NCBI GenBank assembly: GCA_903904855.1
Contig: CAIVEH010000121.1
Coordinates: 1-64,000 of the forward strand
Origin: an uncultured Bacteroidota bacterium
GTDB lineage: Bacteria; Bacteroidota; Bacteroidia; Chitinophagales; Chitinophagaceae
Reading direction: 5' to 3'
Length of the DNA: 64,000 nt
The translations under genes were made by a program, and so were the position numbers. The notes under the pieces were generated by a model. The model was given only the letters and a program-made list of their open reading frames with translations. It was not told where the DNA came from and ran no database searches. Positions 36,612 to 45,153 of this stretch are shown here, in pieces (positions within the stretch are counted from its first letter, which is position 1; each line of letters starts with the position of its first letter).

Positions 36612-37655
36612 ATGCCTATGTTCATTTTATGCAGTGATATAACTATTGGCAAATTTCGTTTCAGCTGGGTAAATGAAGTGCGGATAACAAAAAGCATTCA
36701 CTCCATTGCAGATACAGCTACTATAAAACTCCCTTCAATTGCGAAAGTAATTACAGGCGGAAAAGTAAATCCAGAATATGTAATTACAGGTAAACAATTC
36801 AGTGATGGAGACCCGGTTTCAATAAAGCTAGGATATAACGAAGATTATAAAGAAGAGTTTCAGGGATTTGTAAGCCGGTGTGATTTAGGAATGCCATTGG
36901 AAATTACCTGTGAAGGGTATAGCTGGCTGATGAGAAGAAACAGTATAAACCGGTTCTGGGGATCAGTTTCGGTGAAAGAACTACTCGAAGCAGCTGTGGC
37001 AGGAATAGATCCAGACTATACTATTGATGTGCAGTGTGAGGTGGATATACTATTGACTAATGTACGTATAAATGATGAAAGCGGTTTTGATCTGATCAGC
37101 CATCTGGCAAAGTATACTGATAATTGCATTACCTGTTTCTTTATTCAACCCAACGTTTTATGGTGTGGCCTTGTTTATACACAACTTGCCAAAGGGAACG
37201 ATGTTTTGTATGACGAGATAATCAACTACAAGCTCGGATACAATTGTATCAAGGATAATAATCTGAAAGAGCGCTTGATAGAAAATAATCCTGTAAAGGT
37301 TAAATACTATAAGAAACTGGCAAATGGAACAAAAATTTCGGCATCATCAAATATTTATAATAATGCCGCAGCTAACCATACTAAAATTCTGAACCATGCG
37401 GGTGATCAGTTCAGTCTACAGGATATGGCGAATGAAAAGGCTTACAAGTTAAATTACTCAGGTTATGAAGGCGATTTAACTGCATTTCTGCAACCCTATG
37501 CATTGCCAGGCAACGAAGCCTATATAAATGACAGCCGGTATCCGGAGCGGAATGGCAATTACCTGATTGAAAGTACAGAAGTAATATTTGGAATAAACGG
37601 TGCCAGAAGAATATTGGAAATAGGACCGCTATCAGGGTTTGCAAACAAGCTATAA
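36612..37655 (+). CDS. Baseplate hub protein (late-control gpD/Mu gpP-like)
   Basis: A 347-residue protein. VNEVRITKSIHSIADTATIKLPSIAKV, DGDPVSIKLGYNEDYKEEFQGFV, CEGYSWLMRRNSIN and YNCIKDNNLKERLIENNPVKVKYY correspond to the barrel domains of hub proteins of the T4 gp27/P2 gpD/Mu gpP group. It joins tube and spike. ATG at 36612 is preceded by AAAAAAGA. It ends 1 bp before the next start. Confidence 0.75.
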   Translation: MPMFILCSDITIGKFRFSWVNEVRITKSIHSIADTATIKLPSIAKVITGGKVNPEYVITGKQFSDGDPVSIKLGYNEDYKEEFQGFVSRCDLGMPLEITCEGYSWLMRRNSINRFWGSVSVKELLEAAVAGIDPDYTIDVQCEVDILLTNVRINDESGFDLISHLAKYTDNCITCFFIQPNVLWCGLVYTQLAKGNDVLYDEIINYKLGYNCIKDNNLKERLIENNPVKVKYYKKLANGTKISASSNIYNNAAANHTKILNHAGDQFSLQDMANEKAYKLNYSGYEGDLTAFLQPYALPGNEAYINDSRYPERNGNYLIESTEVIFGINGARRILEIGPLSGFANKL

Positions 37656-37656
37656 T

Positions 37657-38208
37657 ATGAATAGGAACACTTCGAAAATAAAGGAAGGGATCAGGAGATT
37701 AACCAGCAGGCCACATGAGATTATCAGTGGAACAGTGGTTGCCGGCAGTGTGGATACTACCTCATACATAATGAGTGTGCAGCCAAGTGATGACTCGGAG
37801 CCGATTGAAGGAGTATTGCTGAATACAAGAACCGAGGATGGAAACGGTATGATTCTTTTCCCGGAAGAAAACAGTGATGTAATAATAGGAAGTATTGACG
37901 GTCCCGGAGAATGGGTTCTGCTAAGGGCAAGTAAAATTTCCAGCGTTAAGATTACAATTGGAAGTGTGATTTACGAAATGGATAACAACATGGTGAACAT
38001 ACAAAACAGCAATGTGGTGTTAAATATTTCGGATACGGTATTTAAAGTAAATACAGCTTCAGAGAGTTTATTTCAGTTGCTGAAAGATTGCTTCACTTAT
38101 ATAACAGAGCTAACAGTACCCACGCCATCAGGCACAAGCAGTATACCTGTAAATGTAGCTGATTTTAATAACCTCATTACAAGATTGAATAATTTACTTA
38201 CCAGTTAA
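37657..38208 (+). CDS. Baseplate spike protein (gpV/Mu gp45-like)
   Basis: 183 residues from the ATG at 37657. An N-terminal OB-fold-like region (EIISGTVVAGSVDTTSYIMSVQPSDDSEPIEGVLLN, ILFPEENSDVIIGSIDGPGEWVLL) is followed by short beta-helix-like repeats (KITIGSVIYEMDNNMVNIQNSNVVLNISDTVFKVNT) and a C-terminal helical part. This is the layout of membrane-puncturing spikes. An upstream TTG at 37639 overlaps the hub gene and is not needed. Confidence 0.75.
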   Translation: MNRNTSKIKEGIRRLTSRPHEIISGTVVAGSVDTTSYIMSVQPSDDSEPIEGVLLNTRTEDGNGMILFPEENSDVIIGSIDGPGEWVLLRASKISSVKITIGSVIYEMDNNMVNIQNSNVVLNISDTVFKVNTASESLFQLLKDCFTYITELTVPTPSGTSSIPVNVADFNNLITRLNNLLTS

Positions 38209-38217
38209 AATATCAGT

Positions 38218-38445
38218 ATGCCATTAGATACAGTAACCCTGACAACCTCGCTGAAATCGGCATTTCTTGCAAATCTCCCATCACCTGATGCCGGTCAGAT
38301 AGCGCAGGTTATTACTCTGGCATCTTCTATTGCAAGCGCTATGCAGGTATTTGTGGAAGGAGCTCAGATTACTTATACGGCTGGATTAATAGCACCAGGA
38401 GGTGGTGGGCCAGTTACCGGAGTATTTGGAAATACAATCAGCTAG
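38218..38445 (+). CDS. Small tail-tip protein, possibly a spike accessory
   Basis: 75 residues with a helical first half and a glycine-rich beta end (QITYTAGLIAPGGGGPVTGVFGNTIS). It sits between spike and gp25-like genes, where PAAR-type tip proteins often lie, but it lacks the PAAR motifs. Family unknown. Confidence 0.5.
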   Translation: MPLDTVTLTTSLKSAFLANLPSPDAGQIAQVITLASSIASAMQVFVEGAQITYTAGLIAPGGGGPVTGVFGNTIS

Positions 38446-38480
38446 AATTGCTGCTTTCGTAAAAAATATAATCACTATTT

Positions 38481-38780
38481 ATGGCTAGTAAAATGATGGA
38501 TATATGCCTGGATGCAGGCTATGACCTGGTGTTTGAAGCTGGAGACTTTGCAATCACTGAAGGTACACCTCAACACCAGCAGCAACTGATCTTAAACAAT
38601 AAAGGGGACTTTAAGCAAAACCCGGTTACATGTGTTGGAGTTCTAAATTACCTGGAAGATGAAAATTACCAGGAACTGATCAGAAATATAAGTATAGAAT
38701 TTGCCAGGGACGGTATGAATGTAATCAGCGTAAAGCTTTCACCCAATGGCATTATTAATACTGATGCTTTTTACCAGTAG
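38481..38780 (+). CDS. Baseplate wedge protein (gp25/Mu gp46-like)
   Basis: A 99-residue protein with the short alpha/beta pattern of gp25/DUF2634-type wedge proteins: ICLDAGYDLVFEAGDFAITEGTPQHQQQLILNNKGDFKQNP, then YLEDENYQELIRNISIEFARDGMNVISVKL. It would link the hub to the outer wedges. Complete. Confidence 0.68.
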   Translation: MASKMMDICLDAGYDLVFEAGDFAITEGTPQHQQQLILNNKGDFKQNPVTCVGVLNYLEDENYQELIRNISIEFARDGMNVISVKLSPNGIINTDAFYQ

Positions 38781-38828
38781 GTATTCAACATTAAGACAAC
38801 TTCAAACAGTTCTCCAAAATTAAATCTC

Positions 38829-39779
38829 ATGAGTACAATCAAAGCCCTGCCCAATCAGAGCATGCTGGATATCATTAACCAGGGATGCGGTTCATTGGAG
38901 GCAGGTATCCAGTTTTGTCTGGATAACGGTATAGCAATTTCTGATTATCCGGAAGTGGGAACGATATATAATATCAGCAACAAAGCGATCAATAAGGGAG
39001 ATGCCGGTATACTGCAATACCTGGCACAGAATGGTATTGTATTGGGTACGTTGGGTGTGGTGCCGGTTCTTGGGTTTACAGTGGTACTGAAACCGGTTAT
39101 GGAAGTTGTTCCCTCAGATCCACACCCTCCTTCCGTTTCGGGGTTCTATTCTTATAACTTCCAGGCCGATACTGCGGCATTTATAAATTTGAACGCAATA
39201 GCAGGAGGTGATTACCCAACGAGCAATATTGTTATTTATGAAACTGAAGACGGTATTTTAGCCGGTGATGCTCCGGATACAGTAGCTGAAAATGCTTCAT
39301 CGCTGGTAATGAGCTCAAGGCTGATCCCATATAAAATTCCATGGGCTCCCTACAGGGGTTTTATGATGATCTGGAGCGATCTGGGAGTTACAGCTAAAAC
39401 TGCAACATTCATCGACGCAAAAGGAAATCAGGCTTATGTAAGCCCAATGATAGTGCTGGACAGTGCAACACAAAATGTTGAAGAATACCTGGTGGCGGAT
39501 TTGGTTGTGGAACTTGTAAGCGCAGGTTACAATACTATTCAATTACGGCTTACAAGATTCCATCCGCCTGTAGCACATGCGGATTATGTAAACCATGTGA
39601 TGAGTTGGCTTCATGATGCGGCAGGTGGAACAGCAGACCCACTTGATCCGGGCAATGCAGATAAAACGATTGTAACACTGCACAGGGGAACTTACACATT
39701 TGGGGTTGGGACAGTATACTGGAATGGTTCTATGGTTTATCCGGCCAGTGCCTTCAGCATGGTAGTGAAAGTAGCATAA
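38829..39779 (+). CDS. LysM-like domain tail protein
   Basis: A 316-residue protein. Residues 5-50 (ALPNQSMLDIINQGCGSLEAGIQFCLDNGIAISDYPEVGTIYNI) follow the LysM pattern seen in many Bacteroidota phage tail proteins. A beta-rich C-terminal part follows. The position between gp25-like and J-like genes suggests a baseplate periphery protein contacting peptidoglycan or surface glycans. Function inferred. Confidence 0.6.
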   Translation: MSTIKALPNQSMLDIINQGCGSLEAGIQFCLDNGIAISDYPEVGTIYNISNKAINKGDAGILQYLAQNGIVLGTLGVVPVLGFTVVLKPVMEVVPSDPHPPSVSGFYSYNFQADTAAFINLNAIAGGDYPTSNIVIYETEDGILAGDAPDTVAENASSLVMSSRLIPYKIPWAPYRGFMMIWSDLGVTAKTATFIDAKGNQAYVSPMIVLDSATQNVEEYLVADLVVELVSAGYNTIQLRLTRFHPPVAHADYVNHVMSWLHDAAGGTADPLDPGNADKTIVTLHRGTYTFGVGTVYWNGSMVYPASAFSMVVKVA

Positions 39780-39849
39780 ATCTATAAAACAACAAACCAG
39801 CTACAGAATGGTATTTATTAAAAATTACGTGGCTTAAAAGGAATAGGAT

Positions 39850-40677
39850 ATGGCAAGGAGTATAGCACAAATACAAGCGGCGATTGTGGCTGCGAAAGAG
39901 GCAGACGGAACACTTAGTGGCCTTACAAGCACCAGTATGACTGCGATCTGGCTCTTATGGACTTATGTAGTGGCAACCTGCCAATGGACATTGGAAAATC
40001 TGTTTGATGCACATAAAAATGAAGTGGCAGGAATTATAGCCACCCAAAAACCACATACCCTGCAATGGTATGTTACTATGGCCAGGGCGTTTCAGTATGG
40101 CGTGGCTTTACCTTCAGGGAGTGATACCTATGCAGTAGTGCCACCGGCCAGCTTATCTGTTCTGGTAGTGCAGTTTGCTGCAGCTGTAGAACTTACCAAC
40201 CTCGTGAGAATAAAGGTTGCTGCCATGACAGGTGGGGTTTTGGGACCTTTGAGCCCCACGCAGCTGACAGCTTTTACTACCTATATGGGGCAGATTAAAG
40301 ATGTCGGTGTTCGGTTACAGTGTACCAGCGGCGTGGCAGATACTTTTCAGCCTACCATGATCATTTATTATGACCCACTGGTGCTTGATGCAACAGGAGC
40401 AAGGCTTGATGGATCAGAGCCTACTCCGGTGAAAGATGCAATTAATACCTTTCTGGGCAGTCTGCCTTTTAACGGGGTATTTATACTCAATAATTTCATA
40501 GCAGCCATGCAGGCAATACCAGGTGTTATTATTGCCGATGAAGTTTCGGTGCAGGCTTTTTATGGTTCTGTTCCACCTGTTGTGATAGCAGCAAAGTATG
40601 TGCCCGATGCTGGCTATATGGCACTGGACAATGCATGGTTTGGGACTAATGTTTCTTATGTGGCATATGCAGCTTAA
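39850..40677 (+). CDS. Baseplate J-like protein
   Basis: A 275-residue protein: SIAQIQAAIVAAKEADGTLSGLTSTSMTAIWLLWTYVVATCQWTLENLFDAHKNEV at the N-terminus and, near the C-terminus, VKDAINTFLGSLPFNGVFILNNFIAAMQAIPGVIIAD, which is the signature end of baseplate J/gp47 proteins (...V...I..yl..l.fng......l...i..i.GV). It forms wedge fibres of the baseplate. Related proteins are sometimes mislabelled nucleotidyltransferases; no such motif is present. Confidence 0.72.
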   Translation: MARSIAQIQAAIVAAKEADGTLSGLTSTSMTAIWLLWTYVVATCQWTLENLFDAHKNEVAGIIATQKPHTLQWYVTMARAFQYGVALPSGSDTYAVVPPASLSVLVVQFAAAVELTNLVRIKVAAMTGGVLGPLSPTQLTAFTTYMGQIKDVGVRLQCTSGVADTFQPTMIIYYDPLVLDATGARLDGSEPTPVKDAINTFLGSLPFNGVFILNNFIAAMQAIPGVIIADEVSVQAFYGSVPPVVIAAKYVPDAGYMALDNAWFGTNVSYVAYAA

Positions 40678-40743
40678 ATCATAAAATAGACTTCGCTGGA
40701 GCGAGGAAATTATAGGGTCTTCACTTTCTTCAACTTTTTCGAA

Positions 40744-41259
40744 ATGGGAATATTTGATATTGATTATGGCGGGCTTGTGGTGCAATTGCTGCCAACCAGG
40801 TTACGGAATAATAAAATTACTTCCTGGCTTAGATGCCTTGTATCGCCGGTTGAATGGTTGTTTAATCTTTTTACCGCCAACCGGACCAACAATCTTTATG
40901 TACTTGCACATGATAGCCAGGTGTGTTATCTGCAGGCTGCATTGAATGATGTATTTGACCCGGTATTGAGAGGGATACTGGTTGTGGATGGACCGTTTGA
41001 AGATCCGTTGTACCTGTATCTAGACCCTGAGCTCAAACCATTGTGGCTGGGCCTGGTGAGCGAAGAAGGCACAACTCCTTACCCTGATCCGCAGGTACTT
41101 TATACCGATGCTGAAACCTTTTCTCTGGGTATTTGCTTTATTGTTAAAGTTCCGGTGGCAGTAGCGGCAGGCGCAGGTTATGATGTGAGGAGATTGAGGG
41201 CACTGGTGGATTTTTACCGCTTGCCGGGAAGAAATAATTATAGTGTAACTACGTACTAA
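40744..41259 (+). CDS. Tail protein following J (gpI/gp48-like position)
   Basis: A 171-residue protein beginning MGIFDIDYGGLVVQLLPTRLRNN. KITSWLRCLVSPVEWLFNLFTANRTNNLY reads like the helix that attaches fibre-network proteins. By position it corresponds to Mu gp48/P2 gpI. The C-terminal part (VAVAAGAGYDVRRLRALVDFYRLPGRNNYSV) is common in Bacteroidota phage-tail proteins. Moderate confidence. Confidence 0.6.
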   Translation: MGIFDIDYGGLVVQLLPTRLRNNKITSWLRCLVSPVEWLFNLFTANRTNNLYVLAHDSQVCYLQAALNDVFDPVLRGILVVDGPFEDPLYLYLDPELKPLWLGLVSEEGTTPYPDPQVLYTDAETFSLGICFIVKVPVAVAAGAGYDVRRLRALVDFYRLPGRNNYSVTTY

Positions 41260-41280
41260 AAAGCTTAAAAAACTATTGAA

Positions 41281-42105
41281 ATGAAAGCAATTGATTTTAC
41301 ACATGCCGGTGGGTTCCCGCTCACACAGGATGAACTGAATTACCTGCAACAGGCCTATACCGAATGTATCAATGCGCTGGCCCTGATGGGTGGTGCTGGC
41401 CCGGTATTAATAAATGGAATGGGCGTAACCGTATCCGGAGGGGCTACAACTATTGCTAATGGCTGGTTCTTCTACAACGGTGCTATGGTGCAGTTCACAT
41501 CAGGGTCTTATACTACCATACCTGCTGGTGATGTGGTGCTGGTTACAATAACACCACACGTTACCAGCCTTACCTATAATGATGGCAGTAGCTACGGGGC
41601 CATACTTAATGCCAGTGCGACCATAACGCTTGGGCCAAGCACAACCACCACTACACAATTTCCTTTTTCAACGCTACAGCCATTCCAGCTGGTGTTTGGG
41701 CAGAACGGAAGGGAAACTGCCTGGAGCTCGCTTGCTGTAAGTATACCTGTTTTAAGTGGTGGTGTTACCGGTACCATCTATTATAAGAAGGACCTGCTGG
41801 CAAATACCCTGCATATAAGAGGTTTGCTCACAGCCAGCAACGCACAGAATTTTGCAGCATCGCCCTCTGCTCTGTTTTACAGCATGGGTACTTTACCAGC
41901 CGGGTATATACCCAATAATAATGCCTATTTTACTGCACAGTATTTTGTATCGGGTTTGATTAAAGATGATTTGGGAGTTGCCTGGATTAAGCAAATTAAT
42001 TGTGCTTTGAATTCCATTGGCCAAATTTCAATTAATTGGATAAAACCAGATGTATCAATAGGTGGTTATGCTGTGGAATTTAACTCTACTATACCTCTTG
42101 ATTAA
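41281..42105 (+). CDS. Tail fibre/collar-like protein
   Basis: A 274-residue, Thr/Gly/Asn-rich beta protein at the end of the tail operon. The N-terminus (MKAIDFTHAGGFPLTQDELNYLQQAYTECINALALMGG) is the usual attachment module of Bacteroidota tail fibres; the rest is repetitive fibre/tip-like sequence. It probably decides the target surface. It stops 5 bp before the convergent mreD stop, so the phage block ends here. Confidence 0.65.
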   Translation: MKAIDFTHAGGFPLTQDELNYLQQAYTECINALALMGGAGPVLINGMGVTVSGGATTIANGWFFYNGAMVQFTSGSYTTIPAGDVVLVTITPHVTSLTYNDGSSYGAILNASATITLGPSTTTTTQFPFSTLQPFQLVFGQNGRETAWSSLAVSIPVLSGGVTGTIYYKKDLLANTLHIRGLLTASNAQNFAASPSALFYSMGTLPAGYIPNNNAYFTAQYFVSGLIKDDLGVAWIKQINCALNSIGQISINWIKPDVSIGGYAVEFNSTIPLD

Positions 42106-42110
42106 ATATT

Positions 42111-42656
42111 CTAAATGCGTGTTGTTCCCTGCCGTGTAAAAAGTAAGAGGTAGACAACTATAAACAGCATAGAAGTGAGAGCCGAGGCGACAACTTTGAG
42201 CAGTAAAAATCCGAAGTTGGAGAAGTTCCACAACTCGATAGTGAAATACACAAAATGGTGAATAATAATCAGGAAAGCGCTATAGACCAGGAAAGGCATC
42301 CACCCCATAGTTTTAATATTGGGGTGCTGGCCGGCATATTCGGATAAATTGCGGGGAAGCAAGGCGCTGAGTACATTGGTACGTAGATAAGCAAAGAGTA
42401 TTGTGGCACAGGCGTGCATTCCTGCGGTATTCATAAAAGTATCAACGGTTGTGCCCAGAATAAAGCCCAGAATAAGTAAAGCCCATACAGGAGTTTCGAA
42501 AGGAAGTAGCAGGATAAATAAGGGGTATACATAAGGAATGAATACAGGAAAGCCGGAAGGCTCGCTCCACCAGCGCAGAGTGATCTTGTTCAGGATGAGT
42601 ACCTGAAGCAGGATGATGATGATAAAGCGTAAAATATTTTTTATATAAACGTTCAT
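42111..42656 (-). CDS. mreD: Rod shape-determining protein MreD
   Basis: 181 residues with about five transmembrane helices (FIIIILLQVLILN, FIPYVYPLFILLLP, ALLILGFILGTTVD, FLVYSAFLIIIHHFVYF, SMLFIVVYLLLF). Length and its place after mreC identify MreD, a component of the elongasome that positions wall synthesis. The gene converges with the phage fibre gene. Confidence 0.9.
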   Translation of the reverse strand: MNVYIKNILRFIIIILLQVLILNKITLRWWSEPSGFPVFIPYVYPLFILLLPFETPVWALLILGFILGTTVDTFMNTAGMHACATILFAYLRTNVLSALLPRNLSEYAGQHPNIKTMGWMPFLVYSAFLIIIHHFVYFTIELWNFSNFGFLLLKVVASALTSMLFIVVYLLLFTRQGTTRI

Positions 42657-42670
42657 TTTTTACTCTTAAA

Positions 42671-42699
42671 CCCTGCCCTCTCCAAAGGAGAGGGCAGGG
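42671..42699. repeat. REP-like hairpin between mreD and mreC
   Basis: A perfect 13-bp stem (CCCTGCCCTCTCC with its complement) and an AAA loop, within the mreBCD operon. Related in composition to hairpins at 33673 and 43721. It could modulate the mreC/mreD ratio. Confidence 0.75.
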
Positions 42700-42708
42700 G
42701 TGTGGTTT

Positions 42709-43566
42709 TTATTTCTTCATTACCGAGTCTTCCAGTTGTTTCTTTTCCTCTGCCATTGAATTTCCAATTACATATACATATTGCAGGTTATGAAAGTTAG
42801 TCGATGACTGAAGATATATCATCAGTGTTCCCTTTTTCTTTTCCTTCTCGGTTTTTACAACAGTTCCTATCAGCACATCGGGGGGAAAATAAAGAGAATA
42901 ATTATTGGTAAACACGGAATCGCCTTTCTTTATCGAAACATAATCGCGAACCTCTGTCATAGCCAGAATATCAGGGCTTTTCTCATCCCAAATTACAAAC
43001 CCGTTTGTGCCGCCCTTCAGTTTGGCGCTTACTTTCAGTTTGGCGCTCAGAACAGACAACACACTTGAAAAGTGCCTGGAAACATGCTCTATACGGCCCA
43101 CAACACCTGTACCTGAGATAACCGCCATCCCTTTCACAATTCCATCGGCTGATCCTCGGTTTATGGTAATATAATTGTCGCTGGCATTGATTGAATTATT
43201 GATAACGCGTGCAGTACGGTAAAGATAATCGGCATATTTTACCACATGAATTGAAGTATCGGCCTGGATTATCTTTGTATGAACCATACTATCTCTCAGC
43301 GTATCAATACTATAAGTAATGTCTAGTTTTTTGCGCAGAATAGCGTTTTCACTCAGCAGGCTGTCGTTCATTTTTCTGAGGCCGAAGTAATAAACCACAT
43401 CATTCTGCTTTTTGTATATCAGCCCTGCAGCAGCATTGGCAGAGCTGATCAGATCATTACCCTGTAGCGTATTGGTACGCTCAATCAATACGAAGCAAAT
43501 AATTTCCAGCGCAAGAAACAGCAGGAGATTAAAAAAACGACGTATAAAAAAAATGAAATTGCGCAC
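42709..43566 (-). CDS. mreC: Rod shape-determining protein MreC
   Basis: A 285-residue protein: one N-terminal transmembrane helix (RFFNLLLFLALEIICFVLIE), a coiled coil (YYFGLRKMNDSLLSENAILRKKLD) and the MreC beta-barrel region (ARVINNSINASDNYITINRGSADGIVKGMAVISGTGVVGRIEHVSRHFSSVLSVL). MreC links MreB, the wall synthases and RodA in the elongasome. It lies between mreB and mreD, transcribed in that order. Confidence 0.92.
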   Translation of the reverse strand: MRNFIFFIRRFFNLLLFLALEIICFVLIERTNTLQGNDLISSANAAAGLIYKKQNDVVYYFGLRKMNDSLLSENAILRKKLDITYSIDTLRDSMVHTKIIQADTSIHVVKYADYLYRTARVINNSINASDNYITINRGSADGIVKGMAVISGTGVVGRIEHVSRHFSSVLSVLSAKLKVSAKLKGGTNGFVIWDEKSPDILAMTEVRDYVSIKKGDSVFTNNYSLYFPPDVLIGTVVKTEKEKKKGTLMIYLQSSTNFHNLQYVYVIGNSMAEEKKQLEDSVMKK

Positions 43567-43720
43567 TGTATTTATAAAATTAAGAATTCACTCCGCAATA
43601 TAAGAATCATTGAGCTACACAACTATTTTGCAATTTCCCTTATTTCAACTATATTATTGAATTGACCTGCAAAAAGTTGCTAATCAAGGTACAAAAGTTG
43701 AAGTAACAAGATAAAGTACT

Positions 43721-43740
43721 CCCCTTCAGGGGCAGGGGGT
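43721..43740. repeat. REP-like element between mreC and mreB
   Basis: CCCC-TTCA-GGGG (43721-43732) followed by CAGGGGGT. The core is the complement of the CCCCTGAAGGGG element at 33673-33684. Confidence 0.6.
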
Positions 43741-43750
43741 TTCAGAGGTT

Positions 43751-44782
43751 TTACTTCATTAAAAACGGCATCCTGGCAATGTTTTTCAATGCCATACCTG
43801 TGCCCCTTACCACTGCGCGCAGCGGGTCATCGGCTACGTGTACCGGCAATTTTATTTTGTGAGATATCCGTTTGTCCAACCCACGAAGCAATGCACCGCC
43901 ACCGGTAAGGTACAATCCGCGACGGTAAATATCGGCAGCCAGTTCAGGTGGTGTACTTTCCAGTGCTTTAAGAATAGCTTCTTCTATTTTGAAGATAGAT
44001 TTATCGAGCGCTTCAGCTACTTCCTGGTAGGTAACCATTATCTGCTTGGGGATACCTGTTACGAGGTCGCGGCCGTTAACAGCAATATCATCGGGTGGAT
44101 TGTCCAGTTCCTTAAGGGCCGAACCTACATGTATCTTAATCTGCTCTGCAGTCCGTTCACCAATCATAAGGCTATGATACCGGCGCATGGTTTCCATAAT
44201 GTCAGTAGTAAATTCATCACCCGCAATACGTATTGACTGGTCGCAAACTATACCTGCAAGCGCTATAACCGAAATGCCGGTTGTACCACCACCAATATCA
44301 ATGATCATATTGCCGGTTGGCTCTTCCACATCAATACCAATACCTAATGCAGCAGCCATAGGCTCATGTATCATATACACTTCTTTGGCGCCTGCCTGTT
44401 CAGCTGAGTCGCGCACAGCTCGCTTCTCCACTTCAGTAATGCTCGAAGGTATACAGATTACCATCCGCCAGCTGGGAGGGAACATTGGTTTTTTGGGATA
44501 AACAAGTTTGATCATTTCTCTGAGCATCCCTTCAGCAGCATTAAAGTCGGCAATAACGCCATCTCTCAGCGGACGAATGGTTTTCAGGTTATCGTGTGTT
44601 TTTTCATGCATCATCATTGCCTTCTTCCCTACTGCCACAATTTTATTGGTAGTGCGGTCTATAGCTACAATGGATGGTTCATCAACCACCACCTGGTCGT
44701 TGTGTATGATTAATGTATTGGCCGTGCCAAGATCTATTGCGATTTCCTGTGTAAGAAATTTAAAAAAACCTAAAAAACTCAT
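43751..44782 (-). CDS. mreB: Rod shape-determining protein MreB (actin homologue)
   Basis: A 343-residue actin-fold protein with the phosphate-1 loop IDLGTANTLI, the phosphate-2 loop MIIDIGGGTTGISVIAL, the adenosine motif LTGGGALLRGLDKRI and the VYMIHEPMAAALGIG segment. It forms filaments under the inner membrane that steer lateral wall synthesis, so the cell is probably rod-shaped or elongates. The upstream sequence contains a near-consensus -7 box (CACTTTTG on the minus strand near 44810). Confidence 0.96.
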   Translation of the reverse strand: MSFLGFFKFLTQEIAIDLGTANTLIIHNDQVVVDEPSIVAIDRTTNKIVAVGKKAMMMHEKTHDNLKTIRPLRDGVIADFNAAEGMLREMIKLVYPKKPMFPPSWRMVICIPSSITEVEKRAVRDSAEQAGAKEVYMIHEPMAAALGIGIDVEEPTGNMIIDIGGGTTGISVIALAGIVCDQSIRIAGDEFTTDIMETMRRYHSLMIGERTAEQIKIHVGSALKELDNPPDDIAVNGRDLVTGIPKQIMVTYQEVAEALDKSIFKIEEAILKALESTPPELAADIYRRGLYLTGGGALLRGLDKRISHKIKLPVHVADDPLRAVVRGTGMALKNIARMPFLMK

Positions 44783-45153
44783 TCTGGTGGTAATTTTATA
44801 ATAATCGCAAAAGTGCGAAAAAAGTAGTAGAGTTACGGGTATTTATCGTTCTTGTGCAAAATTATGCAAATAATCATCCCCAAAGTGCTTATTTATAGGG
44901 TTAGTCAATAATTATGAATTGTTTTGTGATATACAGTAATTAAAATATGATAAAATTAAATCCTATAGCACTGATATACTGAATATTATTTTATTTAAAA
45001 ATAATTACAAACCTCGAAACTGCAAAACAGGATCAGATACAATACCTTGAACATCCTCTTTTTTACCTACTTTTGCACCCCGTATACGAGCCTGGTTAAT
45101 CTATTGCTCCCGTTTTTATTTTTGGTTTTTTTACTTTTGAATTTATATATATA
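44783..45153. promoter_or_regulatory. carB: Divergent mreB/carB promoter region
   Basis: A 371-bp AT-rich region without a gene. The clear carB promoter is TTG at 45047-45049 and TACTTTTG at 45068-45075, spaced 18 nt, giving an expected leader of about 70 nt. The opposite side has CACTTTTG, one mismatch from the -7 consensus, for mreB. No arginine- or pyrimidine-type attenuator is evident. Confidence 0.55.

Noticed and set aside
39850-40677. Nucleotidyltransferase
   Set aside because: No GS/DxD motif; the C-terminus fits baseplate J-like proteins.
28336-42105. Extracellular contractile injection system (eCIS) or T6SS
   Set aside because: Sheath, tube, hub, spike and wedge are there, but the AAA+ ATPase typical of eCIS and the T6SS membrane complex are absent, and a coat protein and prohead protease are present, which points to a phage origin.
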